Shown piece by piece: positions 9,369-19,346 of a stretch of 64,000 nt of DNA. This DNA is from Massilia agrisoli (GTDB lineage: Bacteria; Pseudomonadota; Gammaproteobacteria; Burkholderiales; Burkholderiaceae_D). Positions within the stretch are counted from its first letter, which is position 1. Each line of letters begins with the position of its first letter. A program made the position numbers and the translations under genes. The stretch spans positions 410,627 to 474,626 of the forward strand of contig NZ_JAJHPV010000020.1 of the NCBI RefSeq assembly GCF_020831365.1, given 5' to 3'. Under the pieces are notes generated by a model. The model worked only from the letters and a program-made list of their open reading frames with translations. It ran no database searches and was not told where the DNA came from.

Positions 9369-11036
9369 ATGTTCCGGAATGTGACAGTCAAAGTCCGCTT
9401 TGCGGTTGTCGTTGGTTTGCTCTGCGTTATTGCCGGCGTGATTTCGCTCACCGGCCTGTCAGCGCTGGGCGAAACGAACAAGTCAATCGAGACGATCTAC
9501 AAAGACCGCCTGGTCGCACTTGGCCAGCTGCACAGCATGCTAACGCTCAACCAGCAGAACCAGCTCTCCGTGGCCAAGAGCGTCCTGCTGACCGGCGACC
9601 AGCAGCAGGAAGAGGCGCGCCGCGTCACCGAGCGTATCGAAGCCATCAACACGTTGTGGAAAGCGTACAGCATCACCTACCTGACGCCGGAAGAAAAAGC
9701 GCTCGCCGCACAGTTTGCCGAAGCGCGCGCGAAGTTTGTGGCGGGCAGCCTAACCCCGGCCCTGGCGGCCATGCGCGCTGGCGATACGCTCGCGCTCCAG
9801 GCGATCGTGCAAGGCCCGATGGCCGAGCTGTCCGCGCCGCTTGGCAAAGTGATGGAGCAACTGGTGAGCCTGCAGCTGGCGATCGGCGAACAGGAATACG
9901 CCGCATCGCAGGAACGCTATGAAGCGTCGCGCATCCTTTCCATTTCGCTGACGATCATCGGCGTGCTGGCAGGTGTTGCGATCGGCGCGTGGATTATCCG
10001 CAGCATCACCCGTTCGCTGCATGGCGCGCTGGTGATTGCGCAGAGTGTGGCGGAAGGCGACCTGACGGCGGAGGTTGCGGTCGACGCAAACGACGAAGTT
10101 GGCCGCCTGGTGGCGGCGCTCAAGCAGATGCAGGGCAGCCTGGTCGGTATCGTGCATGAAGTACGTAGCGGCACCGACACGATCGCCACTGCGGCAGGCC
10201 AGATTGCCGCCGGCACCCTCGACCTGTCGAGCCGCACCGAGGAGCAGGCAAGCTCGCTGGAAGAAACGGCGTCGTCGATGGAGGAGCTGTCCTCGACCGT
10301 GCGCCAGAATGCCGACAACGCGCGCCAGGCCAACCAGATGGCCGTATCGGCTGCGGCAGTGGCCGGCAAGGGCGGGCAGGTGGTCGCGCAAGTGGTCGAG
10401 ACCATGGGGGCGATCGATAATTCATCGCGCAAGATCGTCGATATCATCGCAACGATCGATGGCATCGCCTTCCAGACCAATATCCTCGCCCTGAATGCCG
10501 CCGTCGAGGCAGCCCGCGCGGGCGAACAGGGCCGTGGTTTCGCCGTGGTCGCCAGCGAAGTGCGCAATCTGGCCCAGCGCTCGGCCGTCGCCGCCAAAGA
10601 GATCAAGTCGCTGATCGCTGATTCGGTACAGCAGGTCGACACCGGCAACAAGCTCGTTGCCGAGGCTGGCGCGACGATGACCGAGGTGGTCGACAGCGTG
10701 CGCCGCGTCACCGACATCATGGCCGAGATCATGGCGGCAACCCAGGAGCAAAGCGCTGGCATCGAGCAGGTCAACCAGGCCGTCGGGCAGATGGATGAAG
10801 TGACCCAGCAGAACGCGGCGCTGGTGGAGGAGGCTTCGGCCGCCGCCGCGTCGATGGACGAGCAGGCCGCGGGCCTGCTGCGCGTGGTGAGCGTCTTCAA
10901 GCTCGCTGGCAAGCCTGAAGCCGCTGCCGCCAAGAAGCCGGCGCCGGCGGTGCGCAAGCCGCAGCCGAAAGCGGCGCCGCTGCGTGTTGCGCCGCGGGCA
11001 GCGCTTGCCACTGCATCGGACTGGGAAGAATTCTGA
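9369..11036 (+). CDS. Methyl-accepting chemotaxis protein
   Basis: 555 residues from ATG 9369. Membrane segment 1 at about residues 10-30, a periplasmic four-helix-bundle sensor ([19 protein letters not shown]...), membrane segment 2 near 195-215, HAMP, then a methylatable coiled coil with the hairpin tip [20 protein letters not shown]. The C-terminus ends ASDWEEF, a NWETF-like pentapeptide used to tether CheR/CheB. It sends attractant or repellent signals to CheA. The longer reading from 9249 has no hydrophobic logic and was rejected. The ligand cannot be told from the sequence. Confidence 0.95.
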   Translation: MFRNVTVKVRFAVVVGLLCVIAGVISLTGLSALGETNKSIETIYKDRLVALGQLHSMLTLNQQNQLSVAKSVLLTGDQQQEEARRVTERIEAINTLWKAYSITYLTPEEKALAAQFAEARAKFVAGSLTPALAAMRAGDTLALQAIVQGPMAELSAPLGKVMEQLVSLQLAIGEQEYAASQERYEASRILSISLTIIGVLAGVAIGAWIIRSITRSLHGALVIAQSVAEGDLTAEVAVDANDEVGRLVAALKQMQGSLVGIVHEVRSGTDTIATAAGQIAAGTLDLSSRTEEQASSLEETASSMEELSSTVRQNADNARQANQMAVSAAAVAGKGGQVVAQVVETMGAIDNSSRKIVDIIATIDGIAFQTNILALNAAVEAARAGEQGRGFAVVASEVRNLAQRSAVAAKEIKSLIADSVQQVDTGNKLVAEAGATMTEVVDSVRRVTDIMAEIMAATQEQSAGIEQVNQAVGQMDEVTQQNAALVEEASAAAASMDEQAAGLLRVVSVFKLAGKPEAAAAKKPAPAVRKPQPKAAPLRVAPRAALATASDWEEF

Positions 11037-11050
11037 AATAAACCACCAAC

Positions 11051-11073
11051 AACCGGCGCGAGCCGGTTTTTTT
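11051..11073 (+). terminator. Intrinsic terminator after the chemoreceptor
   Basis: AACCGGC (11051-11057), loop GCGA, GCCGGTT (11062-11068), then a run of T. Compact hairpin 14 bp after the stop codon. Confidence 0.9.
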
Positions 11074-11175
11074 ATGCTGGTTGCGCACCCGCGCATTCTT
11101 TGCCTGCCATTCCGATTGCTTCTATACTTCCCACCAGTTTCAAATTCGCATCCTCACACAACGAAAAGGAATTCA

Positions 11176-12951
11176 ATGTCGACATCGAATCTCAAAGTCC
11201 GCGCGCTGGTGAGCGGCTTGACGCTGGCGCTGCTGTCGCTGCCGGTTGCCGCGGCCGAACTGCCATGGGTTACCAAGAGCAATGCCAACGCCAAGCTGCT
11301 GCTGAATGTGGTTGCCAAGTATTCGCCCGAGGGGGCCAGCCAGCTGGGCGTGGATGGATTCGACGAGCAGATCACCGACCTGTCGCGCGACCTGTACGAG
11401 CCAAGCAACAAGGACCTGCGTGGGGTGATCGCCGAACTGGAAAAGCGCCTCAAGGCGGAGACCGATCCAAAGGTGAAGCAGGACCTGGAAATCCTGATCG
11501 GCAGCGCAAAGGACCAGATGCGCTCGAACAGCCTTGACCGTAAATACTTCATGCCGTTCAACGACCTGACCCAGACGATTTTCGGCGTGATCCGTTCGAC
11601 CCTGGACCCGCGCATTCCGAAGGAACGCCAGAAAACCTTGCTGGTCCGCCTCGAGAAATATGCCGGGCTGGCAAAGGGCCACCGTCCGGCCACCGAACTG
11701 GCCAACGAGCGCTTGCAGGAACGCCTGAAGGCAAACAAGAACCTGCTGGGGCCGTACAAGGGCGAAGTAGAGCAGGCCATCAACAACAGCCCGACCCTGA
11801 TCGCGGGCATGAAAGACCTGCTCGCCAAGAGCGACCTGAAAGGCTGGGAAGCAAGCTTCGCCGTGCTGGAAAAGCAGCTGACGCAATACAACGCGCAGGT
11901 GAAGTCGCAGATCTTGCCGCGCGCGCGCCTTGACCATCGCTTGCCGGCCGAGGTCTACGCAAACAACCTGAAGCAGTTCGGCGTGGACATTCCGCCGCAG
12001 GAACTGATCGCCAAGGCGCTGACCTCGTTTGCGGAAATCCGCAACCAGATGAACATCACGGCCGGTTTGATCGCGCGCGAGCGCAACTTGCCGAACGCGG
12101 ATTACCGCGCGGTGATGCTCGAACTGAAGAAAGAGCAGATCCCGGCTGAAAAAGTGATGCCGCTGTACGCCGAGCGCCTGGCCCAGATCGAAGACGCGGT
12201 GCGCAAACAGGACATCGTCACGATGCCGTCGCGCAAAGCCCTGATCCGCCTCGCCAGTGCAGCCGAAAACGCCCGCAGCCCGGCGCCGCACATGAACCCG
12301 CCACGTTTGATCGGCAATACCGGCGAGTACGGCGAGTTTGTCCTGACCACCGGCATGGCGCCCGACGCCAGCGGCAAGTCGCTGGCCTTTGACGACTTCA
12401 CCCACCAGGCCGGCACCTGGTCGATCACGGCGCATGAAGCACGTCCCGGGCACGAGCTGCAGTTTGCCAAGATGATAGAAACCGGCGTGTCGACGGCGCG
12501 CGCGGTATTCGCCTTCAACAGCGTCAACGTGGAAGGCTGGGCGCTCTATGCCGAGGCGGAAATGCAACCGTACGAGCCGCTCGACGGCCAGCTGTTCGCC
12601 CTGCAGGCGCGCATGCTGCGCGCGGCGCGTGCTTTCCTCGATCCGATGGTCAACCTCGGCGAGATCTCGCCGGAAGGCGTGAAGGGTTTCCTGATGGATG
12701 AAGTGGGCATGTCCGAAGGCATGGCAACGCAGGAAATGCAGCGCTACACCTTCCGTTCGCCGGGCCAGGCCACGTCGTACTTCTACGGCTACCAGCGCCT
12801 GATGGAAACGCGCCAGGCTGCCGAGGTTGCCTTGCGCAAGAAGTTCAACCGCAAGGCCTTCAACGACTTCGTGCTGGCCCAGGGACTGGTTCCGCCGCAA
12901 CTGCTCCGCAAGGCAGTGATGCAGGAGTTTGTACCAGCCCAGGGTAAGTGA
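11176..12951 (+). CDS. DUF885 family secreted metallopeptidase-like protein
   Basis: 591 residues from ATG 11176, with AAGGA upstream. A signal peptide (LVSGLTLALLSLPVAAA) is followed by a long all-helical body. The diagnostic DUF885 motif HEARPGHELQ sits near residue 420, with a second conserved block NVEGWALYAEAEM behind it; together they form a zinc site like that of M3/M32-type carboxypeptidases. Probably a periplasmic peptidase, though DUF885 proteins are poorly characterised. Monocistronic: terminator upstream, convergent PepSY gene 10 bp downstream. Confidence 0.85.
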   Translation: MSTSNLKVRALVSGLTLALLSLPVAAAELPWVTKSNANAKLLLNVVAKYSPEGASQLGVDGFDEQITDLSRDLYEPSNKDLRGVIAELEKRLKAETDPKVKQDLEILIGSAKDQMRSNSLDRKYFMPFNDLTQTIFGVIRSTLDPRIPKERQKTLLVRLEKYAGLAKGHRPATELANERLQERLKANKNLLGPYKGEVEQAINNSPTLIAGMKDLLAKSDLKGWEASFAVLEKQLTQYNAQVKSQILPRARLDHRLPAEVYANNLKQFGVDIPPQELIAKALTSFAEIRNQMNITAGLIARERNLPNADYRAVMLELKKEQIPAEKVMPLYAERLAQIEDAVRKQDIVTMPSRKALIRLASAAENARSPAPHMNPPRLIGNTGEYGEFVLTTGMAPDASGKSLAFDDFTHQAGTWSITAHEARPGHELQFAKMIETGVSTARAVFAFNSVNVEGWALYAEAEMQPYEPLDGQLFALQARMLRAARAFLDPMVNLGEISPEGVKGFLMDEVGMSEGMATQEMQRYTFRSPGQATSYFYGYQRLMETRQAAEVALRKKFNRKAFNDFVLAQGLVPPQLLRKAVMQEFVPAQGK

Positions 12952-12961
12952 TTCGGGCGGC

Positions 12962-14155
12962 TCAGGCTGCGACCGCGGCAGCTTGCTTGCGGCGCGGCGC
13001 CTTGGCAGGCCTGCGCAGCTTGAGCCACACCACCAGCCCGGTAACGAAGAATGCCAGCGGCACCAGGCCGAACAGGCTGATGAACACCCGGCCAGCGGTG
13101 CCGAACGCTTCGCCGGTATGCAGCGGGAACAGCCAGCTGATGAATTTGTCGCCGCCGGTTGCACGCACCGGGTCGATTACGCGCAGCACGGCGCCATTGC
13201 CGGAGTCGATGCTGATGCGGGTGGCCCCCGGGCCCATGCGCAGTTCGCCGGGCTGGCGCACGCGCGCCTCGAATGGCTGGTCGGGCTTGGCCGGGAACGA
13301 CAGGCGCGAAACCCTGCCGTTGGGAAATTCGGCCTGGGCGGCAGCGACTGCCTCGGCAGCGGAGACGCGCGACCCGGCCTCGCTCTTGTTCGTCAGTTTT
13401 CCGTTTGGCGATACGTGGGACACGGCCTTGATGGCCGGTGTCACCCAGGCCGGCATATTGAAATAGACGCCTGACAACGCGGTCACCAGCAGCACCGGCG
13501 CGGCAAAGAACCCGCCCGCGCGATGCAGCTGGAAGCTGAACCGCGGCCACGAGCCGCCATGGCGCACGGTGATCGCCTTCCAGATCGCCGCCTTTGCCAT
13601 CTTCGGCCACCACAGGATGATGCCGGTGATCGTCATCAACAGCAGCGATACCCCTGTCACCGCAATCACCACCTTGCCGACCTCGCCTGCGACCAGGTAG
13701 CGGTGGATGTGGAACAGGGTGGGCATCAGGAGCGGGCGCGACAAGCCTGCCTCGCCCCAGTTGCGTTCGCCCAACACAACCAGCCTGGCCGGATCGACCA
13801 TCACCTGGCGGGTGACCGCCTGGCTCCACGGCGCCGCGCCGGCAGCCGGGGCAGGGCGGTACCACGCCACAAAGACGTCGCCGGCGCGTTCGGGCAGTTC
13901 CAGCATGCTCGGGCGGCCATATGCCGGGTTCGCCACCAGCGTGTCAGTTGCCGCCTGCACCAGCGCCGCATCCACCTTGAAAGGATCGCCCGCGCGCATG
14001 TTTGCCGGCGGCGCGACCTGCAACAGGCCCGGATTGAGCATGCTGTCGAGTTCATGGATCCAGCTCAGCAGCGAGCCGGTCAGGCCGAGGACGACCAGGA
14101 TGGCGCCGAAGACGAGGCCGGTCCACAGGTGTAGGGTGCGGAGGAATTGTTTCAT
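12962..14155 (-). CDS. PepSY-associated transmembrane protein
   Basis: 397 residues, four membrane helices. It begins MKQFLRTLHLWTGLVFGAILVV, the usual opening of PepSY_TM proteins, followed by a periplasmic PepSY region, LMPTLFHIHRYLVAGEVG, a central helix pair with LLLMTITGIILWWPK, and FSFQLHRAGGFFAAP. Histidines in the helices resemble haem-ligating residues of ferric-reductase-like relatives. Such proteins are commonly paired with TonB siderophore receptors and proposed to reduce siderophore-bound iron. It diverges from the TonB receptor across two Fur-like sites, supporting iron control. Confidence 0.88.
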   Translation of the reverse strand: MKQFLRTLHLWTGLVFGAILVVLGLTGSLLSWIHELDSMLNPGLLQVAPPANMRAGDPFKVDAALVQAATDTLVANPAYGRPSMLELPERAGDVFVAWYRPAPAAGAAPWSQAVTRQVMVDPARLVVLGERNWGEAGLSRPLLMPTLFHIHRYLVAGEVGKVVIAVTGVSLLLMTITGIILWWPKMAKAAIWKAITVRHGGSWPRFSFQLHRAGGFFAAPVLLVTALSGVYFNMPAWVTPAIKAVSHVSPNGKLTNKSEAGSRVSAAEAVAAAQAEFPNGRVSRLSFPAKPDQPFEARVRQPGELRMGPGATRISIDSGNGAVLRVIDPVRATGGDKFISWLFPLHTGEAFGTAGRVFISLFGLVPLAFFVTGLVVWLKLRRPAKAPRRKQAAAVAA

Positions 14156-14187
14156 AGTGCAATTTCAGGTCAGCGAAGCGACAGTAT

Positions 14188-14243
14188 AAATGAGAATAAT
14201 TCTCGATACGCTTGATTTATCAAATAAGAATCGTTATCATTCG
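14188..14243. promoter_or_regulatory. Two Fur-box-like sites in the PepSY/TonB-receptor intergenic region
   Basis: The perfect palindrome GAGAATAATTCTC (14192-14204) is embedded in AAATGAGAATAATTCTCGA. A second site, AAGAATCGTTATCATTCG, lies at 14226-14243. Both resemble the GATAATGATAATCATTATC Fur consensus and sit between the divergent starts at 14155 and 14299, so iron-dependent repression of both genes is likely. Confidence 0.75.
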
Positions 14244-14258
14244 TATTGTACATTGCTT

Positions 14259-14280
14259 AACGGCAAATGCCGTTTTTTTC
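14259..14280 (+). terminator. Terminator-like hairpin in the TonB-receptor leader
   Basis: AACGGC (14259-14264), loop AAAT, GCCGTT (14269-14274) and then seven T residues in total form a classic intrinsic terminator shape. It ends only about 20 nt before the receptor's ATG and lies inside its expected transcript. It may attenuate transcription or end the divergent antisense reading; its role is unknown. Confidence 0.55.
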
Positions 14281-14298
14281 ATCAAGGATATTTGCCGC

Positions 14299-16434
14299 AT
14301 GACCTCTATCAAGCCTCTCTCCCGCGCCGTTGCCGCAGCATGCATGACCATGGCAGCCAACGCCTTTGCACAACAGGCAGTCGCCACCGAAGAGGGGCAG
14401 ATGGCGGAAGTCGTGGTGACCGCCACGCGCGGTGAAAAAGCCGTCGACAAGATCCCGGGCGCCATTTCCGTGATCAGCCAGCAGGACCTGGCGGCCCAGT
14501 ACCTGATCGCCGACGATCCGTCGCAAGCGCTGTCGACCTATATTCCCGGCTACGCGCCGAGCCGCCAGAAGATGACGTCCACCGGCGAATCGCTGCGCGG
14601 CCGCCAGCCGCTGATCCTGCTCGACGGCATTCCGCAGTCGAACCCGCTGCGCGCCGGCATGCGCGAAGGCTACTTCGCCGACAGCTTCATCATCGAGCGC
14701 ATCGAAGTCATCAACGGCGCCTCGGCGGTGCAGGGCATGGGCGCGACCGGCGGCATCATCAACTACATTACCAAGGCGCCGCGCACCAACGGCACCACCC
14801 ATGGCGTCAACCTGCGCGCCTCGACCCAGTTCCGCTCCGATAATCTGGACTGGAAGACCGGCTACTCGATCAGCCACAAGTCGGATGCCTTCGACTTCCT
14901 CGGCTATGCGGCCATCCAGCGCCGCGGCATGAGCTACGACGGCAACGGCCGCCGCCTGGGCATCGACACCGTCCAGGGCGATACCCTCGACACCCATGGC
15001 AACGACCTGTTCGTCAAGGTCGGCAAAACCTTTGGCAACCAGCGCCTGCAGCTGTCGCTGAACCGCTTCAACCTCGAAGGCGACGGCGACTACAAGAACG
15101 ATCCGGGCAGCGTGGCCGAAGGCGTGCCGACCAGCTCGCTGCCGGGCACCCCGATCGGCGAAGCGCCGCGCAACAAAGTGCGCAGCGCCAGCCTGGATTA
15201 CCGCCATGCCGACCTGGCTGGCGGCATGTTCAGCGCCCAGCTGTTCGGCCACCAGTTCGAATCGCTGTACGGCGCCACCAAGGTCGCCACCTTCCAGGAC
15301 ACCCGCATCGCGCCATCGGGCACCCTGTGGGACCAGTCGCAGATCCTCGCCGACAAGCTCGGCTCGCGCATCACCTATGTGCGTCCGGATACCTTGATTG
15401 CCGGCCTCGAGGCGACGGTGGGCGTGGACGTTTTGCGCGATGAAACCGAACAGCGCCTGGCGATCACCGACCGCACCTGGGTGCCGCTGCTGAAGTTCAA
15501 TTCGACCGCGCCGTTCGCCCAGCTGGAGTACGAGTTCGGCCCGGTCACCGTGCGCGGCGGCGTGCGCCATGAGATCGCCGAGCTGGACGTCGACACCTAC
15601 ACCACGCTGGCCGCCTATGGCAGCCAGACGGTGCAGGGCGGCTCGGCCGAGTTCTCGGAGTCGGTCAAGAACATCGGCGCGGTCTGGCGCTTCGCGCCGC
15701 AATGGTCGGCGTTTGCCGCCAGCTCGGAAGGCTTCGGCGTGCCGGACGCCGGCCTGGTGCTGCGTGGCGTCAACAAGCCGAACCAGTCGGTGTCGAACCT
15801 GATCAGCCTGCAGCCTATCGTGACCCGCAATAACGAAATCGGCGTCAACTGGCGCGGCGAGAAGGGCCAGTTCGGCATCTCGCGCTACGATTCGCGCTCC
15901 AAGCTGGGCAGCGTAATCCGCATCACTTCGGCCGGCGTGGGCCTGGTCGAGCGCGTGCCGACCACCGTCAAGGGCTGGGAAGTGAGCGGCGAGTGGCGTC
16001 CGACCCGCGCGGTCAGCGCCTTCGGCAGCTACGCCAAGACCGACGGCAAGACCGCCGCCACCCAGGGCGCGCCGATGGACATCGCGCTCGGCGCCCGCTC
16101 GCAGGGACCGGACAAGGCCGTGCTGGGCACAAACTGGAAGTGGATGCCGGCGTCCAGCCTGCGCCTGCAAGCGACCCACCTGTTCGACCGCGATATCAAT
16201 ATCGGCCGCATGGTCGGCACCAGCCGCCTGGAAGAACACTTCAACGGCTACACCCTGGTCGATGCGGCGGCAACCTGGGACACGCGTCATGGCAAGATTG
16301 GCGTGAGTATCGAAAACCTGCTGGACAAGCAGTATGTCGGCTACTATTCGCAATCGGCGGCGGCAACCGACCCGGGAAATACCTACGCCGGGCGTGGCCG
16401 TACCCTGGCAGTCAACTTCAGCAAGACCTTCTAA
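14299..16434 (+). CDS. TonB-dependent siderophore receptor
   Basis: 711 residues from ATG 14299 (MTSIKPLSRAVAAACMTMAANAF signal peptide in the first ~28). A TonB box-like EVVVTATRG precedes the plug (PGAISVISQQDLAAQ; IERIEVINGASAVQGMGATGGIINYITK), then a beta-barrel ending ...LAVNFSKTF with the terminal Phe of outer-membrane barrels. It imports a ferric siderophore across the outer membrane with TonB-ExbB-ExbD energy. Fur-like sites upstream and the divergent PepSY gene support iron uptake. The particular siderophore cannot be read from the sequence. Confidence 0.93.
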   Translation: MTSIKPLSRAVAAACMTMAANAFAQQAVATEEGQMAEVVVTATRGEKAVDKIPGAISVISQQDLAAQYLIADDPSQALSTYIPGYAPSRQKMTSTGESLRGRQPLILLDGIPQSNPLRAGMREGYFADSFIIERIEVINGASAVQGMGATGGIINYITKAPRTNGTTHGVNLRASTQFRSDNLDWKTGYSISHKSDAFDFLGYAAIQRRGMSYDGNGRRLGIDTVQGDTLDTHGNDLFVKVGKTFGNQRLQLSLNRFNLEGDGDYKNDPGSVAEGVPTSSLPGTPIGEAPRNKVRSASLDYRHADLAGGMFSAQLFGHQFESLYGATKVATFQDTRIAPSGTLWDQSQILADKLGSRITYVRPDTLIAGLEATVGVDVLRDETEQRLAITDRTWVPLLKFNSTAPFAQLEYEFGPVTVRGGVRHEIAELDVDTYTTLAAYGSQTVQGGSAEFSESVKNIGAVWRFAPQWSAFAASSEGFGVPDAGLVLRGVNKPNQSVSNLISLQPIVTRNNEIGVNWRGEKGQFGISRYDSRSKLGSVIRITSAGVGLVERVPTTVKGWEVSGEWRPTRAVSAFGSYAKTDGKTAATQGAPMDIALGARSQGPDKAVLGTNWKWMPASSLRLQATHLFDRDINIGRMVGTSRLEEHFNGYTLVDAAATWDTRHGKIGVSIENLLDKQYVGYYSQSAAATDPGNTYAGRGRTLAVNFSKTF

Positions 16435-16560
16435 CACCCATTTGCACAGTTGCAATGTAACGTGACGCACATAACGAAGTAACACGTTACACTGTTGGCT
16501 CATGCGCCGTGAATGAATGACGGCCCAACAAGAACATCATTATGTGCGAAAGAGGCAACT

Positions 16561-18117
16561 GTGGACACGCTGGTAAAGACGGGCATTATTGGATTGGATG
16601 AGGTGTTGCTGGGCGGGATCCCCCGTAACAACAACCTTATCGTCGAGGGAGCCCCGGGCTCCGGCAAGACCACCCTGGGGCTGGGTTTCATCTACGCCGG
16701 CGCCGCCCACTACGGCGAGCCGGGCGCCATCATTTCCTTCGAGCTGGACCCGCAGAAGCTGCTGCGCGATGCGGCCGGTTTCAACTGGCCAATGCAGGAG
16801 CTGATCGACCAGGGCAAGATCAAGATCATCCAGACCAGCCCGGCGGTACTGCTCAACGAATTCCGTTCCTCCGACGGCGTCCTGACCAGCGTGCTGCAGG
16901 AACTGGGTGCCAGGCGCCTGCTGATCGACGGCCTGACCCCGATCCGCCTGTATGCCGAAGTGCATGACATTCCTTTCCGCGAAGACGTCCACCTGCTGAT
17001 CGAAGGCCTGACCCGCCTCGGCGTCACCACCATGGTCACCGCCGAGCAGGACGAGGGCACCAATGGCGTCTATCCGCACGAGCGCTTCGTGTTCGACACC
17101 ATCATTTCGCTGACCCGCGAAGAAAAGCAGCGCCGCGTGCACCGCCGCCTGACCGTGCTCAAGTCGCGCGGCCAGGAATTCATCGGCGGCAGCCACACCA
17201 TGCGCATCGAAAAGGATGTTGGCATCCACGTCTACCGCCGCGCCCAGTCGCGCCCGGTCACGTCGGACGACCAGCCAACCTCGAGCGAGCGCCTGTCGAC
17301 CGGCTCCAACACCATCGATTGCATGATGGATGGTGGCATCTACCAGGGTTCGGTCACGATGGTCACCGGCATTTCCGGCACCGGCAAGACGGTGTTCGGC
17401 GTGCAGTTCCTGACCTCGGCCATCAAGGCGGGCCACAAGACCTTGCTGGTCAGCCTGGACGAGCACCCGCGCCAGCTGATCCGCAACGCCAGCTCGCTCG
17501 GTTTCGACCTCGAAGGCCATGTCGCCGCGGGCGAGCTGTTCATCCACTACGAGTCGCCGCTGGAACTGGAGCTGGACGTGCACTTCGACCGCATCATCAA
17601 GCTGGTCGAGGAGCACGGCATCGACTGCGTGGTGTTCGATTCGGTGGCGGTCTACGAAATGACCAGCCGCGAGGAAGTAGCCGACTACCTGTACGCGCTG
17701 GCGACCTTCTTCAAGGACCGCCTGGCGACGATCCTGTTCAACTACGAAAGCCCGGAACTGCTGGGCATTTCGCAGATCAGCGAGGAGCTCAAGGGTTCCC
17801 ACCTGGTCGACAACATCATCTTGCTGAATTACGTAGAGATTTCGACCCAGCTGCGGCGCGCGATCGCCATTCCAAAGGTGCGCGGCAGCCGTATCCACCA
17901 GGTCACGCGTGAATATGTGATCGGGGAGGGCGGCCTGCTGCTGATCGACGAGGAAACGGCAGACGAACCGGGCAGCGTGCCGCAATTGCCGTTCTCGTCG
18001 TACTACGGCCTGCTGTCGCGTTCGCCTTCGCGCACCGGCCCCAGCATCGAGGTGGCGGTTGCCCAGGGAAAGAAGCTGCCCGAGTCGCCTGAGTTGCCTG
18101 TAGAACCAGCGTCGTGA
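16561..18117 (+). CDS. KaiC-like double-domain ATPase
   Basis: 518 residues from GTG 16561, which has AGAGG six bases upstream; ATG 16513 would add 16 residues but lacks a ribosome-binding site. Two RecA/KaiC domains: Walker A GAPGSGKTT near residue 30 and GISGTGKTV near residue 270, with Walker B-like RRLLIDGL and CVVFDSVA. It resembles non-cyanobacterial KaiC proteins, which act in signalling or stress timing rather than proven clocks. KaiA and KaiB are not in the window. The stop overlaps the start of a histidine kinase (GTGA), tying the two together. Confidence 0.88.
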   Translation: MDTLVKTGIIGLDEVLLGGIPRNNNLIVEGAPGSGKTTLGLGFIYAGAAHYGEPGAIISFELDPQKLLRDAAGFNWPMQELIDQGKIKIIQTSPAVLLNEFRSSDGVLTSVLQELGARRLLIDGLTPIRLYAEVHDIPFREDVHLLIEGLTRLGVTTMVTAEQDEGTNGVYPHERFVFDTIISLTREEKQRRVHRRLTVLKSRGQEFIGGSHTMRIEKDVGIHVYRRAQSRPVTSDDQPTSSERLSTGSNTIDCMMDGGIYQGSVTMVTGISGTGKTVFGVQFLTSAIKAGHKTLLVSLDEHPRQLIRNASSLGFDLEGHVAAGELFIHYESPLELELDVHFDRIIKLVEEHGIDCVVFDSVAVYEMTSREEVADYLYALATFFKDRLATILFNYESPELLGISQISEELKGSHLVDNIILLNYVEISTQLRRAIAIPKVRGSRIHQVTREYVIGEGGLLLIDEETADEPGSVPQLPFSSYYGLLSRSPSRTGPSIEVAVAQGKKLPESPELPVEPAS

Positions 18118-19346
18118 TCAGCGTCCACGCAAACGGCGAACCGGTAGTCGACTGGGATGACTGGTCGGGGCCGTTGCGCCAGTTTGCCCACGCGTCGGGG
18201 CTGGTGGTGTCGGCCTACGACGGCCACGCCAGGCGCCAGATCGGGCCGCTTCATGCGACCCGCACCGCGACCTTGCTGGCCGGCTCGACCTTGTGGCGCG
18301 ACGGCGGGCCCGGCAGTTTGCTGGAACAGGAACTGGCGATCCAGGTGCTGGACCACGGCGCCGCCGTGTCGGCGTCCTTTTGCGACGCCTTGCGGGTCTG
18401 CGCGATGCCGCTGACCCGCTTCGGCAAGACCTATGGCGTGGTGGTGTATGGCTGGACCTTCCGTGATTTCAGTTCGCCCATGGCGTGCGACCGCATCGGC
18501 CGCCAGGTCGGCTTGCTCGGCCACGTGCTGTGGGGCGAGGTGCGGCTCGAGTCGCCGGTTTCCGACGCCCGCATGACGGTGCTGACAGCCTTGCTGCGCA
18601 CGCTGGTCGATTCGTCCGACCGCCACCGCGAGGCGATTGCCGAGGTCAACCGGGTCAACCGCGCCCGCGAACAGTTTTTGGCGACCGTGTCGCACGAGAT
18701 GCGCACGCCGCTGGCCGCGCTGTCGCTGCGCCTGGAGCTGATGCAGCGGACCATGCCCGACCTGCCCGAGGCCGCCAGGGCCAGCCTCGGCATGATGCGC
18801 AAGCACGTGGCCCAGGAAACCCTGATGGTCAACGACCTGATCGATGCCTCGCGCACCCTGACCGGCCAGATGTCGATCGAGCGCCAGCCGGTGTCGCTGG
18901 GGCAGGTGCTGCACGACGCGGTGTCGACCGTCGAAATCAATGCCCACGACAAGCAGGTCACCCTGCAGGTCACGCCGGCCGACTACGCCGCGCGCGTGGT
19001 GATCGAAGCCGACGCCCAACGCCTGCAGCAGGTGGTGTGGAACCTGCTGCTCAATGCCGTCAAGTTCACGCCGGAGGGCGGCCGCATCGTGCTGAACGTG
19101 CGCCAGGAGCCGCGCCATGTGGTCATCGACGTGACCGATTCGGGGCAGGGCATCGAGGCCCACGACCTGCCGCATGTGTTCGGCGCCTTCAACCTGCAAA
19201 AGCAGGGCAATGACTCCGGCCTCGGGCTGGGCCTGTACATCGCCCGCCACATCGTCGAACTGCACGGCGGTACCATCACCGTCAGCAGCCCCGGCCCCGG
19301 CTACGGCGCCACCTTTTCGATCCGCCTGCCGCTGACGGCGGCGTGA
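18114..19346 (+). CDS. Sensor histidine kinase coupled to KaiC-like ATPase
   Basis: 410 residues, start GTG 18114 overlapping the kaiC-like stop. No membrane segment, so cytoplasmic. Residues 1-145 form a GAF/PocR-like sensory region (GLVVSAYDGHAR..., RVCAMPLTRFGKTYGVVVYGW) that contains two cysteines. The H-box is FLATVSHEMRTPLAALSLRLE and the ATPase domain has NLLLNAVKFTPEGG, DVTDSGQGI and GLGLGLYIARHI. The arrangement recalls the SasA kinase partner of cyanobacterial KaiC, but the N-terminal domain differs. No response regulator gene is adjacent. Confidence 0.88.
   Translation: MISVHANGEPVVDWDDWSGPLRQFAHASGLVVSAYDGHARRQIGPLHATRTATLLAGSTLWRDGGPGSLLEQELAIQVLDHGAAVSASFCDALRVCAMPLTRFGKTYGVVVYGWTFRDFSSPMACDRIGRQVGLLGHVLWGEVRLESPVSDARMTVLTALLRTLVDSSDRHREAIAEVNRVNRAREQFLATVSHEMRTPLAALSLRLELMQRTMPDLPEAARASLGMMRKHVAQETLMVNDLIDASRTLTGQMSIERQPVSLGQVLHDAVSTVEINAHDKQVTLQVTPADYAARVVIEADAQRLQQVVWNLLLNAVKFTPEGGRIVLNVRQEPRHVVIDVTDSGQGIEAHDLPHVFGAFNLQKQGNDSGLGLGLYIARHIVELHGGTITVSSPGPGYGATFSIRLPLTAA

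Noticed and set aside
11173..13164. 663-residue minus-strand open frame
   Set aside because: It covers the DUF885 gene and part of the PepSY gene with no recognisable protein; a shadow frame.
14257..16503. 748-residue open frame on the minus strand
   Set aside because: Antisense to the TonB receptor, which has plug and barrel signatures; the composition is typical of a shadow frame.
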